From Anderseniella sp. (lineage in GTDB: Bacteria; Pseudomonadota; Alphaproteobacteria; Rhizobiales; Aestuariivirgaceae): DNA of 64,000 nt. The position numbers were made by a program, and so were the translations under genes. The number at the start of each line of letters is the position of its first letter. The first letter of the stretch is position 1. The stretch covers positions 496,001 through 560,000 of the forward strand of contig JANQOK010000008.1 in the NCBI GenBank assembly GCA_028289645.1. Reading direction: 5' to 3'. Positions 18,247-27,279 of the stretch are shown piece after piece. The notes beneath the pieces are model-generated. The model did no database searches and had not been told where the DNA came from. It worked only from the letters and a program-made list of their open reading frames with translations.

Positions 18247-19647
18247 GTGAAGAAAAACAACCACAGCGCCGCAAGCGCGCCAGAGGCAGATATCTTTGCG
18301 CTGAAGGAATCTTCCGTCCAGTCCTATGCTCGGGCTTTCCCGCTGTTGTGCAACCAGGCCAAGGGTGCAGTGGTCTGGGACAAGGATGGCCGCAGGTATC
18401 TCGACTTCCTGGCCGGTGCCGGCTCGCTAAATTACGGCCACAACAATCCGGTGCTCAAGCAGGCGTTGCTGGATTACATATCCAACGACGGCATCACCCA
18501 CTCGCTGGACCTGCACACCTGTGCCAAGGAAAAGTTCCTGCAGTCATTCAATGATGCGATCCTGCAGCCGCTTGAACTTGACTATAAGGTTCAGTTCACC
18601 GGACCGACCGGCACCAATGCGGTCGAGGCGGCCATCAAGATTGCCCGCAAGGTCACAGGCAGAACCACGGTGATCTCATTCACCAACGGATTTCACGGTG
18701 TCAGCATGGGCTCGCTTGCCCTGACCGGCAACAGCCACTTCCGCGGCGCGGCCGGACTGCCACTGCAGGGCGCCGTCGCCATGCCTTATGACAAGTATCT
18801 GGGCCCGAAGACGGATACGCTCGATTACATGGAGGCCATGCTGGGCGATCCCGCCAGCGGAGTGGACCATCCCGCAGCTGTAATTGTCGAAACGGTTCAG
18901 GGTGAAGGCGGCATCAACACCGCCGGTTTCGACTGGCTGCGCCGGCTGGAAGCGATCTGCAGACGCAACAAGATCCTGCTCATCGTCGACGACATCCAGG
19001 CTGGATGCGGGCGTACAGGCTGCTTCTTCAGCTTTACCGAGGCGGGAATAGAACCTGACATCGTCACCCTGTCCAAGTCGATCTCCGGTTATGGGCTGCC
19101 GATGGCCGTTGTTCTGCTCAAGCCCGAGCACGACAAGTGGAAGCCGGCGGAACACAACGGCACCTTCCGGGGCAACAACCATGCCTTTGTAACCGCCGCC
19201 GCGGCGCTCGATCATTACTGGCGCAATACAGACTTTGCCGACGCCATTGCCGAAAGGGCCGAAGTACTGGACGCCCGGCTGCGCAAGATCATGGCTCTGT
19301 TCCCCCAGGAAGTGGTTGAGCTTCGCGGCCGGGGCATGATGCGCGGCATCTGCTGCAGGCATGCGAAGAAGGCGGCGGCGATTACAGCCCAGGCCTTCAA
19401 GAACGGCGCCATCTTTGAACGGGCCGGCTCCCATGACGAGGTGATCAAATTCCTGATGCCACTCACCATCGAGATAGCCGAACTCAATGAGGGACTGGAC
19501 ATTCTGGAAAATGCCTTCCGGTCGGTCATCAAACCGATCCCGAGCACGAAGGTTCACCAGCCCGCCAACGACATGAGCGGGGCGTCACTGATTGCGGCCA
19601 TGAACAATGGCACGGACAAATCCATACAGCTTGAGAATATCCAATGA
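18247..19647 (+). CDS. Diaminobutyrate--2-oxoglutarate aminotransferase (EctB/Dat-like)
   Basis: A 466-residue class III aminotransferase, GTG start behind AAGGAG. It has the EctB hallmarks IFALKESSVQSYARAFP near the N-terminus, FTGPTGTNAVEAAIK for PLP phosphate, and the Schiff-base Lys in LSKSISGYGLP, followed by GTFRGNNHAFV. It makes L-2,4-diaminobutyrate from aspartate semialdehyde. No ectA or ectC lies nearby; instead the stop overlaps the start of a large NRPS (ATGA), so the diaminobutyrate is most likely a building block for that enzyme. A C-terminal tail of about 40 residues is extra compared with ectoine-pathway EctB. Confidence 0.9.
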   Translation: MKKNNHSAASAPEADIFALKESSVQSYARAFPLLCNQAKGAVVWDKDGRRYLDFLAGAGSLNYGHNNPVLKQALLDYISNDGITHSLDLHTCAKEKFLQSFNDAILQPLELDYKVQFTGPTGTNAVEAAIKIARKVTGRTTVISFTNGFHGVSMGSLALTGNSHFRGAAGLPLQGAVAMPYDKYLGPKTDTLDYMEAMLGDPASGVDHPAAVIVETVQGEGGINTAGFDWLRRLEAICRRNKILLIVDDIQAGCGRTGCFFSFTEAGIEPDIVTLSKSISGYGLPMAVVLLKPEHDKWKPAEHNGTFRGNNHAFVTAAAALDHYWRNTDFADAIAERAEVLDARLRKIMALFPQEVVELRGRGMMRGICCRHAKKAAAITAQAFKNGAIFERAGSHDEVIKFLMPLTIEIAELNEGLDILENAFRSVIKPIPSTKVHQPANDMSGASLIAAMNNGTDKSIQLENIQ

Positions 19648-22600
19648 GCGTTCAAGACATACCTACGCGGGCCCGTCGGCGGGCCAAACGGACACGCAAC
19701 GGCAGCAATACACGGCGCCCGGCGATCAGGCGGCAACCGCCGGCAACCATCGGCTCGCCGGCGCGTGCGGGCGCACACCCGGGCACGCCGCCAGCGCTGG
19801 AACCGGCAGCAGCCGGCATTCGCTGGTCGAAGGGCGAACGGCTGGAAGATCTGTACGAAAACCTGTGCGACACGCTTGCGCTGACAGGTGAAGACACCTC
19901 GCCAGCCGTTATCGCCAAGGGCCGCGAATACAGCTTCCGCGACCTGGACAACCGGGCAAACCAAGTGGCCCGGCACCTGCAACAGAAAGGCATCAGGCCC
20001 GGTGACCGTGTAGCCCTATTGCTGGACAGATCGTTCGACACCTATGCGGCACTGCTGGCGGTGCAGAAACTGCATGCGGCCTATGTACCCCTCGACAGGA
20101 GCTTTCCCAACGACCGGATCTCGTTCATTCTGGAAGATGCCGGCGTGCGCGCCATCGTGTCCCAGGCCGAATTCAGGGACAAGCTGTCCGGTCTGCAACA
20201 CACCAAGCTGTTCATCGATGATGAAGCATGGCAGATTGACGGGCACAGCAGCGAACGCCTGAAGTCACCGAAGTCAAAACGCGCTCCGGATCAGCTCAGC
20301 TACATAATCTATACATCAGGCACCACCGGCAAGCCCAAGGGCGTGGCTATCGATCACGCCAGTATCTGCAACTTCGTCCGGGTGGCGGCCGATACCTATG
20401 GCATCCGCAAGGGTGACCGGGTCTATCAGGGCATGACCATCGCCTTTGACTTCTCGGTTGAGGAGCTCTGGGTGCCGCTGATGGCCGGAGCTACGCTGGT
20501 GCCGGCCGGCACCGGCAGCACTCTCGTTGGGGACGAACTGGCAGACTACCTCCGCGACAACCGGATTACGGTGTTGTGTTGCGTGCCGACTCTGCTGGCA
20601 ACCATAGAAAGCGACCTGCCGGATTTGCGAATCCTGCTGGTGTCAGGTGAATCGTGTCCGCACAATCTGGTGGAACGCTGGTACAGCAAGGACCGCAAGA
20701 TCCTGAACGCCTATGGGCCGACAGAAGCCACGGTCACGGCAACGCTCGCCGAACTTGAACCGAACAAGCCGGTGACAATCGGCAAGGCCCTGCCAACCTA
20801 TTCTGTTGTCATTCTTGATGAAACCGAGAACAGGTTGGTTGAACCCGGCGCTACCGGAGAGATCGGCATTGCCGGCATCGGGCTGGCCCGGGGCTACCTG
20901 AACCGGCAGCAGCTGACAGCGGAAAAGTTCATCCCCGACTTTGCCGGTCTGCCGGACAACCCGTCGAAACGCATCTACCGCTCCGGTGACCTTGGCCGCA
21001 TCAATGCCCACGGCGAGATTGAGTATCTCGGCCGCATCGATACCCAGGTCAAGATCAGGGGGTACAGGATCGAACTCACAGAGATCGAATCCGTGATCCT
21101 GCAGAACCCGACTGTTGCCCAGGCTGTGGTGAACCCGTTCGAGGTCGCACCGGGACAACTGGAACTGGTGGCCTATTGCAGCCCCAGCTCCGACACCGTC
21201 GACATCGACCGGGAACAGATCATCGCCTCACTGCGACAGCAGCTGCCGCCCTATATGGTGCCGGCCTACATTGAACGGCTTGACGTTATCCCGATGTCGG
21301 CAAACAACAAGGCCGACAGGCAGTGCCTGCCACCGCCGACAGGCCCGCGCTGCGAGATGCCGGGAGCGAAGCTTGCACCGCGCACCGAGACTGAACGACT
21401 GGTTGCCTCGGCGCTGACCGAAACCCTGAAACTGCCGAGCGTCTCGGTTGACGATCATTTCTTCGACGATCTGGGGGCGCACTCCCTGCTGATGGCACGG
21501 TTTTGTTCCGCCATCCGCGACCGAATATCAGCGGCCAGTGTCAGCATGCGCGATGTCTATGCCAATCCAACGGTGGAAAAGCTCGCCGGGATGCTGGCTG
21601 CGCAGACTGCAAACCAGGCAGCGGTTTCAGGATCTGGCTTTTCCGGTTCAGCGTTCCGGTATGAAGTCGCAGATGCAGCCCCTTCGCGGTTGAGCTACTT
21701 CACGTGTGGCGCCCTGCAGCTTGCCACCTATCTGGCGTTGAGCATCGGTATCATCGCCGCCTTGGCTGCTGGCGTGCAGTGGGCCAATGAGGCGATCAAC
21801 GATCCCTATCAGCTCTATCAGCGTGTGCTGGCGGTTGTGTCGGGCCTCACTGCAATATCGGTTTTCGCACCGGTTGCCGCCAAGTGGCTTCTGCTCTGGC
21901 GCTGGAAACCCGGAGCAACCCGAATCTGGAGTCTGGGTTACTTCCGCTTCTGGTTTGTCAAACTGCTGTTCGACAGTTCAGCTGCTCACCTGCTTGCCGG
22001 CACGAGCCTGTACAACGGGTGGCTGCGCATGCTTGGCGCCAGGATTGGGCGGCACGCGGTCATCCTGTCGAAAGCCCCAGTGACGACCGACCTGTTTGAG
22101 ATTGGCACCGGCAGCATTGTCCGGGAGAACACGGTGACCCAGGGCTACCGTGCCCGCAGCAACGTCATCGAAACCGGGCACATTTCTATCGGTGATGATG
22201 CCTACATCGGAACCGGCAGCCACCTGGACATCGACACGATAGTGGAAGACGGCGGGCAGTTGGCTCACGCGTCAACACTGCAGCAAGGCCAGGTCATTCC
22301 CGCACACGGCCGCTATCACGGTACGCCCGCGGAGAAGACAACGTCGGATTTCAACACCGTAGCGCCGATGCGGTGCTCCAACCTGCGGCGCTGGGTCTAT
22401 GGCGGACTGGTGACGGCAGCCGGCCTTCTGGCCGCGCCCGCCCCGATCATGGTGCTGTTCTACAGCTACTTTTTTCTCTATGCCTATTCGGGCGCACAGA
22501 CGCTGAACTATGACAATCTTGCCGGCGTGGTCACGGCACTTGCGCCGACCGGTCTGTGGATATCGTTCCTGATATACTCTGGCATCATCACGCTGGGTTT

Positions 22601-24071
22601 CATCTTCCTGCGTGTGGTGCCACCGCTGCTGAACTGTTTCCTGAAAGCAAACCGGACCTATGTCTTGTTCGGTTTTCATTACGCCGTGCAGCGGCTGGTA
22701 CAGTTGTCCACGAACTGGGGCTACTTGAATCTGCTGTTCGGAGACAGTTCCTGCATCACGAAATACCTGGAACTGGTTGGATGGAAGCTGGCATCAGGCA
22801 AGCAGACCGGTTCCAACTTCGGGCTCGACCAGATACATGACAATCCATATCTGTGTCATGTCGGTGCCAACTCCATGGTCTCCGACGGCATCGCGATGTC
22901 GAACATGGAGGCGTCCGCAACCTCTTTCAAACTGGCAGATGTGAAGATTGGCGCCGACAACTATCTCGGCAACGCCATCACCATGCCGTCCGGCAGCAGA
23001 ACCGGCGACAATGTGCTTATCGGCAGCAAAACCATGGTGCCGATTGACGGGCCGCTGCGCGAAAACACCGGCCTTCTGGGCTCGCCCGCCTTTGAAATTC
23101 CACGCTCAACCGAGGCGGACAGGGAAGCCGCACGGATGGAGGATCCTGAAAGCCTGAAATTCAACTTGGCCCGCAAGAACAGGTGGAACCTGGCATCCAT
23201 ACTGGCGCTCTTCGCCGCCCACTGGTTCGTGTCCTTCGTTGCGGTGTTCGTGATGTTCGTGTCGGTCCTGTATTTTGACCGCTATGGCATTTCGGCAATC
23301 GCGGCCGGCGGCTTTACGGCCATGGCCTTTTTGATCGCCTTCTTCACAGTGCTGGAGCGGGCAAGCCTGGGCTTTGACAGCCTGCAGGCACGGACCACGT
23401 CGATGTATGATCCATATTTCCTGTTTCATGAACGGCACTGGAAGTTCTGCGGGCATCCGCTGCATCTGCTGTTCCACGGCACCCCGTTCAGGAACCTTAT
23501 GTCACGGGCACTTGGTGCACGGGTCGGCAAGATGGTGTTTGACGATGGTGCCAACCTGTACGACAAGACACTTCTGGAAATCGGCGATTACAGCAACCTG
23601 AACAAAGCCTGCATCCTGCAAGGCCACTCCCTCGAGGAGGGACTGTTCAAGTCCGGACCGGTTCGCATCGGCAGCCAGTGCACAATTGCAGCAGATGCCT
23701 TCGTGCACTACGGGGTTCAGATGGGAGACCGTTCCACGCTGGGGCCGAATGCCTTCCTGATGAAGGGAGAAAGCGTGCCTGCCGGCCAGACATGGCACGG
23801 CAACCCGGCAAGCCAGGCCCCTGCACCGGCCCCGGCGTCTGTGAACTTCGACCGGCGAGTTTCAGGCACACCAGTTACGGCGCGCCAACGGCTCGCGGAG
23901 AAGGGACGCAAGGCACGGGCGGTATCTTCCGGACAGGTGGCGCGAGCATTTCCGGAAACAGCCGACGACACCCGGGACTATCGCGAAGTGATGCAAAGAC
24001 GGGCAATTGTCGACAAGATTCTGGCGCCTGCGAACACGAGCAAGATGTTCAATGACCCCCGCTGCGGATGA
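19644..24071 (+). CDS. Single-module membrane NRPS of the epsilon-poly-lysine synthetase (Pls) type
   Basis: 1475 residues. After a basic Arg/Pro-rich N-terminus, residues 65-560 form an adenylation domain: A3 YTSGTTGKPKG (223-233), A4 FDFSVEELW (268-276), A5 NAYGPTEATV (355-364), A7 YRSGDLG, A8 GRIDTQVKIRGYR, A10 NNKADR. A carrier domain follows with the phosphopantetheine Ser614 (LGAHSLL). The rest has three pairs of membrane segments (about 690-755, 918-995, 1183-1240), each followed by a soluble domain with left-handed beta-helix-like hexapeptides (about 795-895, 1070-1150, 1290-1390). There is no condensation or thioesterase domain. This is the layout of Pls, where the C-terminal domains join amino acid monomers by iso-peptide bonds. 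Coupling to a diaminobutyrate aminotransferase makes diaminobutyrate the expected monomer. Confidence 0.9.
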   Translation: MSVQDIPTRARRRAKRTRNGSNTRRPAIRRQPPATIGSPARAGAHPGTPPALEPAAAGIRWSKGERLEDLYENLCDTLALTGEDTSPAVIAKGREYSFRDLDNRANQVARHLQQKGIRPGDRVALLLDRSFDTYAALLAVQKLHAAYVPLDRSFPNDRISFILEDAGVRAIVSQAEFRDKLSGLQHTKLFIDDEAWQIDGHSSERLKSPKSKRAPDQLSYIIYTSGTTGKPKGVAIDHASICNFVRVAADTYGIRKGDRVYQGMTIAFDFSVEELWVPLMAGATLVPAGTGSTLVGDELADYLRDNRITVLCCVPTLLATIESDLPDLRILLVSGESCPHNLVERWYSKDRKILNAYGPTEATVTATLAELEPNKPVTIGKALPTYSVVILDETENRLVEPGATGEIGIAGIGLARGYLNRQQLTAEKFIPDFAGLPDNPSKRIYRSGDLGRINAHGEIEYLGRIDTQVKIRGYRIELTEIESVILQNPTVAQAVVNPFEVAPGQLELVAYCSPSSDTVDIDREQIIASLRQQLPPYMVPAYIERLDVIPMSANNKADRQCLPPPTGPRCEMPGAKLAPRTETERLVASALTETLKLPSVSVDDHFFDDLGAHSLLMARFCSAIRDRISAASVSMRDVYANPTVEKLAGMLAAQTANQAAVSGSGFSGSAFRYEVADAAPSRLSYFTCGALQLATYLALSIGIIAALAAGVQWANEAINDPYQLYQRVLAVVSGLTAISVFAPVAAKWLLLWRWKPGATRIWSLGYFRFWFVKLLFDSSAAHLLAGTSLYNGWLRMLGARIGRHAVILSKAPVTTDLFEIGTGSIVRENTVTQGYRARSNVIETGHISIGDDAYIGTGSHLDIDTIVEDGGQLAHASTLQQGQVIPAHGRYHGTPAEKTTSDFNTVAPMRCSNLRRWVYGGLVTAAGLLAAPAPIMVLFYSYFFLYAYSGAQTLNYDNLAGVVTALAPTGLWISFLIYSGIITLGFIFLRVVPPLLNCFLKANRTYVLFGFHYAVQRLVQLSTNWGYLNLLFGDSSCITKYLELVGWKLASGKQTGSNFGLDQIHDNPYLCHVGANSMVSDGIAMSNMEASATSFKLADVKIGADNYLGNAITMPSGSRTGDNVLIGSKTMVPIDGPLRENTGLLGSPAFEIPRSTEADREAARMEDPESLKFNLARKNRWNLASILALFAAHWFVSFVAVFVMFVSVLYFDRYGISAIAAGGFTAMAFLIAFFTVLERASLGFDSLQARTTSMYDPYFLFHERHWKFCGHPLHLLFHGTPFRNLMSRALGARVGKMVFDDGANLYDKTLLEIGDYSNLNKACILQGHSLEEGLFKSGPVRIGSQCTIAADAFVHYGVQMGDRSTLGPNAFLMKGESVPAGQTWHGNPASQAPAPAPASVNFDRRVSGTPVTARQRLAEKGRKARAVSSGQVARAFPETADDTRDYREVMQRRAIVDKILAPANTSKMFNDPRCG

Positions 24072-24717
24072 CAGTGGATTGCCGGTCGCGTATGCCCGCC
24101 CATGTGACGTCCTGCAACACTTGGGAACCGGCACCCTGAGCCATAATGAGCGTGCCCGTGCCGCACAGATATCGGACCGGGTTCGCCATCGCCATTTCAT
24201 TGCAGGTCGCGTCCTGTTGCGGCATTGCCTGTCAGTGGCTGTCGACCAGGGTGTTGACCCGGCCTCCTGGCAGTTTGAACAGCACCTCGACGGCAAGCCG
24301 TCGCTCGCATCCGGTCTGCCGCAGATTCACTACAGCATCAGCCACGCAGATGGCCTGGTGGCCGTGGCAACCAGCCCGGCGGCCAGGATCGGCATCGATG
24401 TGGAACGGGTGACTGGCACCGGAGACACCCGCCCTGCCCCGGAACAGCTGTCCAACCGCGAACGGTTCTGGCTGCGGCAACACCGCGAGACTGACAGGTG
24501 GCCGGCTTTCCTGCAATTGTGGACTGCCAAGGAAGCCGTCTCGAAAGCGGCGGAACTGGGATGTGGTGTGGAGTTCCGGGATCTGGAAATTGATGTACCC
24601 GCCCGGCGGGCCCGCTGCCCGCAGGGCCTGCTCGACAATGGCGATCACATGAACCTTGACCTGCACACCATCGAGGCGCATGGCGCGATCTACTGCCTGA
24701 GTGTTGCCTGCGCCTAA
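24052..24717 (+). CDS. 4'-phosphopantetheinyl transferase (Sfp type)
   Basis: A 221-residue protein overlapping the NRPS gene by 20 bp. The magnesium/CoA-binding signatures GIDVERV and WTAKEAVSKA are present, as in Sfp-type enzymes. It converts apo- to holo-carrier protein and almost certainly primes Ser614 of the adjoining NRPS. The ATG at 24052 is preferred over an in-frame TTG at 24007. Confidence 0.93.
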   Translation: MTPAADDSGLPVAYARPCDVLQHLGTGTLSHNERARAAQISDRVRHRHFIAGRVLLRHCLSVAVDQGVDPASWQFEQHLDGKPSLASGLPQIHYSISHADGLVAVATSPAARIGIDVERVTGTGDTRPAPEQLSNRERFWLRQHRETDRWPAFLQLWTAKEAVSKAAELGCGVEFRDLEIDVPARRARCPQGLLDNGDHMNLDLHTIEAHGAIYCLSVACA

Positions 24718-24916
24718 AAGGGCGGGCACAGCACCTGCCGCAAAGCGTGAACCTGCCGCCAGTTCGAGCAGCCGATCACATAGATGTTAGATGCTGTCTG
24801 GCAGGCACGCTCGCAAACCTCTTTCCTTATCATACAGTTAGTCTTTAGAGTGACTATTGGACGTCAGGTTTCGCCACGGGCAAATCTGTTTTTCGAAGTG
24901 TTAGGACAGAGTTCAT

Positions 24917-25927
24917 ATGATGTGCACAGCAGGAACAAAAACCAGCCGCCTGCTGGTGTTTGCGGCTGTCGTTGCCGGCCTGCTTGTTCCGCACTCTTTA
25001 CGCGCAGAAACAGATGCAGAAGGTGGATCAAACGGGTTTACGCAGAAAACTTTCAGCCTGTTCTCTTCAAAATCACCGGCCCAAAAACTTCCAGACACCG
25101 ATCGCAAATCCATAGGCGGTCTGCACAACAGCACAAAGGTGTTTGTCCGGCCCGACGACATGCATCCGTCTGACTGGACTGACCCAGCCGAGATGCATAG
25201 GGCGTGGAGCGCCGCAATTGTGCATGTTCCCGACGACAACGGGAATTCGGTCGAAACTTCGGTGGCGGAATTGCTGCAGGGAAAATTCAGCTTCCGGCGG
25301 AAACTGCCGGCCATTGTGTACATGCACGGATGTTCCGGGTTTTGGTCGGGCACGCACATGCGGGCGAAATTCCTCGCAGAGAACGGTTTTGTGGTCGTTG
25401 CACCTGCCAGCCTGGCGCGGAGGAAGTACCCGCGGTCATGCCAGGTCGACAGCTACACCGCCGGCATGTACCGGCATACGCTGAAGATGCGCCAGGCAGA
25501 TGCCGGTTATGCCATTGAGCAACTGCGGAAACTGCCTTTTGTTGACGGTGACCGGATCGTACTTGCCGGCCTGAGCCAGGGCGGGATCACGGCTGCCACG
25601 TTCACCCCCAGGAACGAACGGCAGAAAGTGCGGGCGCGAATCATCGAAGGCTGGACCTGCCATGACAACTGGCCTGAATACAACGGAGTGAGCGCATCCA
25701 CTTCCGAACCGGTGCTGGCGCTGGTGGGCACGAAGGATCCGTGGTTTCAGACACACTCTCGGGGAGACTGCCAGCCATTCCTGAACCCGGACAACGGTAG
25801 CCAGTCCATTGTCTACCGGGACGAACCGCTGGCCAGCCGGCACGAACTGATGGAGTTCAACAGCCCGAAGCGCGAGGTCATGCAGTTTCTGCGGCGGCAC
25901 CTTGGCCCGAAACCGGGCAGCGGATGA
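24917..25927 (+). CDS. Exported alpha/beta hydrolase (dienelactone hydrolase-like)
   Basis: A 336-residue protein with a signal peptide ending PHSLRAE. The nucleophile elbow is GLSQGG, with a likely acid in VGTKDPWF and His in LASRHELMEF. A HGCSGF oxyanion-like motif follows the first strand. It begins 199 bp after the phosphopantetheinyl transferase on the same strand, so co-regulation is possible but not shown. It could process the NRPS product in the periplasm; this is only an inference from position. Confidence 0.75.
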   Translation: MMCTAGTKTSRLLVFAAVVAGLLVPHSLRAETDAEGGSNGFTQKTFSLFSSKSPAQKLPDTDRKSIGGLHNSTKVFVRPDDMHPSDWTDPAEMHRAWSAAIVHVPDDNGNSVETSVAELLQGKFSFRRKLPAIVYMHGCSGFWSGTHMRAKFLAENGFVVVAPASLARRKYPRSCQVDSYTAGMYRHTLKMRQADAGYAIEQLRKLPFVDGDRIVLAGLSQGGITAATFTPRNERQKVRARIIEGWTCHDNWPEYNGVSASTSEPVLALVGTKDPWFQTHSRGDCQPFLNPDNGSQSIVYRDEPLASRHELMEFNSPKREVMQFLRRHLGPKPGSG

Positions 25928-25951
25928 GCTCGATGAGCTGGCATCCCTACT

Positions 25952-26365
25952 CTAGATTTCCGCAAACATCTCCAGCAGGTTGCCGTCCGGGTCGCGGAAG
26001 AACAGGGTGCGGTGACCGAAGTCCCGGTCTGTTGGCGGTGACAGCAGATCGACCCCCATGCGCACGAGGTCTTCAGCACACTGGTCCACTTCAAGTGCTG
26101 AAACCTTGAATGCCAGGTGCAGCGCAGCACTGCCATTGGGCGTCGGCGGATCCAGTGCAGTCAAACCCGGCCTCGACAGCACAAGCGTATTATTGCCAAC
26201 GCGATACTCTATCCAGTTTGCCGACAGTTTCCGCAGCAGCGGAAACCTCATGATTTCCTCGTAGAACCACCGCATTGCATCCATGTCGCGGACAAACACG
26301 ACCGTGTAGTCAATTGCCCTGATGGCGTCGAAGGCCGAACCGGTTTGCCGGTCCGGTTGTTTCAT
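25952..26365 (-). CDS. VOC (glyoxalase/bleomycin resistance) superfamily protein
   Basis: A 137-residue VOC protein with paired beta-alpha-beta-beta-beta units (AIDYTVVFVRDMDAMRWFYEE and FRDPDGNLLEMFAE at the C-terminus, giving the metal-ligand Glu). Converges with the exported hydrolase gene. Substrate unknown. Confidence 0.85.
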   Translation of the reverse strand: MKQPDRQTGSAFDAIRAIDYTVVFVRDMDAMRWFYEEIMRFPLLRKLSANWIEYRVGNNTLVLSRPGLTALDPPTPNGSAALHLAFKVSALEVDQCAEDLVRMGVDLLSPPTDRDFGHRTLFFRDPDGNLLEMFAEI

Positions 26366-26388
26366 GACCGCTTACTCATTGAAAATCC

Positions 26389-26528
26389 TCAGCAATCTCC
26401 CTGCTGCAACGCTGATATCGTCTGTTCCGACACGAATCCAACCATCGCCAACGCTGCAATGTACAATCCAAACATGGCGAAACCAGCCAGGCCGGGATGT
26501 CGGTTTCGAAATCCGGGCTTTTTCACTG
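26389..26528 (-). pseudogene. Possible small single-pass membrane protein with a homopolymer frameshift
   Basis: Minus-strand reading between ribH and the VOC gene encodes a stretch with basic N-terminus (KKPGFRNRHPGLAGF) and one hydrophobic helix (MFGLYIAALAMVGFV), ending SALQQGDC and a stop at 26389-26391. A GTG at 26528 would be the natural start but lies one base out of frame across a run of seven A. An eighth A would give a 46-residue-type protein; otherwise only a 28-residue ATG start at 26475 remains. Confidence 0.25.
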
Positions 26529-26566
26529 ACCTGCCCGCAGAACCATCGGTCTGCGCGATACCTGGA

Positions 26567-27001
26567 TCAGGCAGCCAATGAAGCCCTGGTTTTGCCGATC
26601 AGCAACGCGGCCTGTGCCGCCTCACGGCCTTTCTCAACGAAATGCTTGCGGTAGATTTCATTGTGATGATCGGTTTCCTGATATTGATGCGGTGTCAGTG
26701 ACACCGAAAGCACAGGAACACGCGTATCCAGGCTGACCCGCATCAACCCCTGCACAACCGCGTCGGCGACAAATTCATGCCGATATATCCCGCCATCGAC
26801 GACAAAGGCTGCGGCTGCGATGGCGGCGTACCTGCCGGTCAGCGCCAGTTCATGAGCCAGAAGCGGCATCTCGAACGCGCCAGGCGCATCGAAGACGTCG
26901 ACCCGGTCGGCGGGAATGACGGAGCAAAAACCTTCGAGGGCACGCCCGACAATGTCGGCATGCCAATTGGCCTTGATAAATGCGTAAGTGGTGTGTGTCA
27001 C
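26567..27001 (-). CDS. ribH2: 6,7-dimethyl-8-ribityllumazine synthase, RibH2 type
   Basis: A 144-residue protein. GTG at 27001 is chosen because AGGAG lies 10 bases upstream. The chain matches type II lumazine synthase: FIKANWHADIV at the N-terminus, DAPGAFEMPLLA for the pyrimidine site, and SVSLTPHQY in place of the common GVLT segment. It makes the riboflavin precursor lumazine. A full FMN riboswitch lies in the leader, as known for RibH2 genes of rhizobia and Brucella. Confidence 0.92.
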   Translation of the reverse strand: MTHTTYAFIKANWHADIVGRALEGFCSVIPADRVDVFDAPGAFEMPLLAHELALTGRYAAIAAAAFVVDGGIYRHEFVADAVVQGLMRVSLDTRVPVLSVSLTPHQYQETDHHNEIYRKHFVEKGREAAQAALLIGKTRASLAA

Positions 27002-27084
27002 AAAAGATCTCCTTTCAAGCAACAAGACACGTCACCAAGGCGATCCTGAACGAAGCCGGCCATGCGTGCTGCAACCGGCGGTCG

Positions 27085-27227
27085 TACTTTCTCTATCATC
27101 CGGACTGTAACCGTCGGCTCAGGCATCGCACCTGATCTGCTGACCCTTCACATGCGGAAGGCGCTCGCGGGCTCACAGCACAAACTGCATACCGCCGGTG
27201 GGGACTTCCACCCCGCCCTGAGAACAG
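27085..27227 (-). promoter_or_regulatory. FMN riboswitch (RFN element) upstream of ribH2
   Basis: On the minus strand the conserved blocks appear in order: TTCTCAGGGCGGGGTG, GAAGTCCCCACCGGCGGTA, GAGCCCGCGAGCGC, GGTCAGCAGATC, CCGAGCCGACGGTTA-like (here CTGAGCCGACGGTTACAG) and AGTCCGGATGATAGAGA. This is the complete RFN aptamer. About 84 bases separate it from the ribH2 start, enough for a translation- or termination-controlling platform. FMN binding should repress ribH2. Confidence 0.95.
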
Positions 27228-27279
27228 GCCAGTTCTACAGCAGGTTCAAGTGCCGTACAATCACAGAGCGTATGCCAGT

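Noticed and set aside
18247-19647. Ectoine biosynthesis (ectB)
   Set aside because: No ectA, ectC or ectD next to it; the gene overlaps an NRPS instead.
19644-24071. Ordinary siderophore-type NRPS
   Set aside because: There is no condensation or thioesterase domain, and the C-terminal half is membrane segments with beta-helix-like domains, unlike siderophore synthetases.
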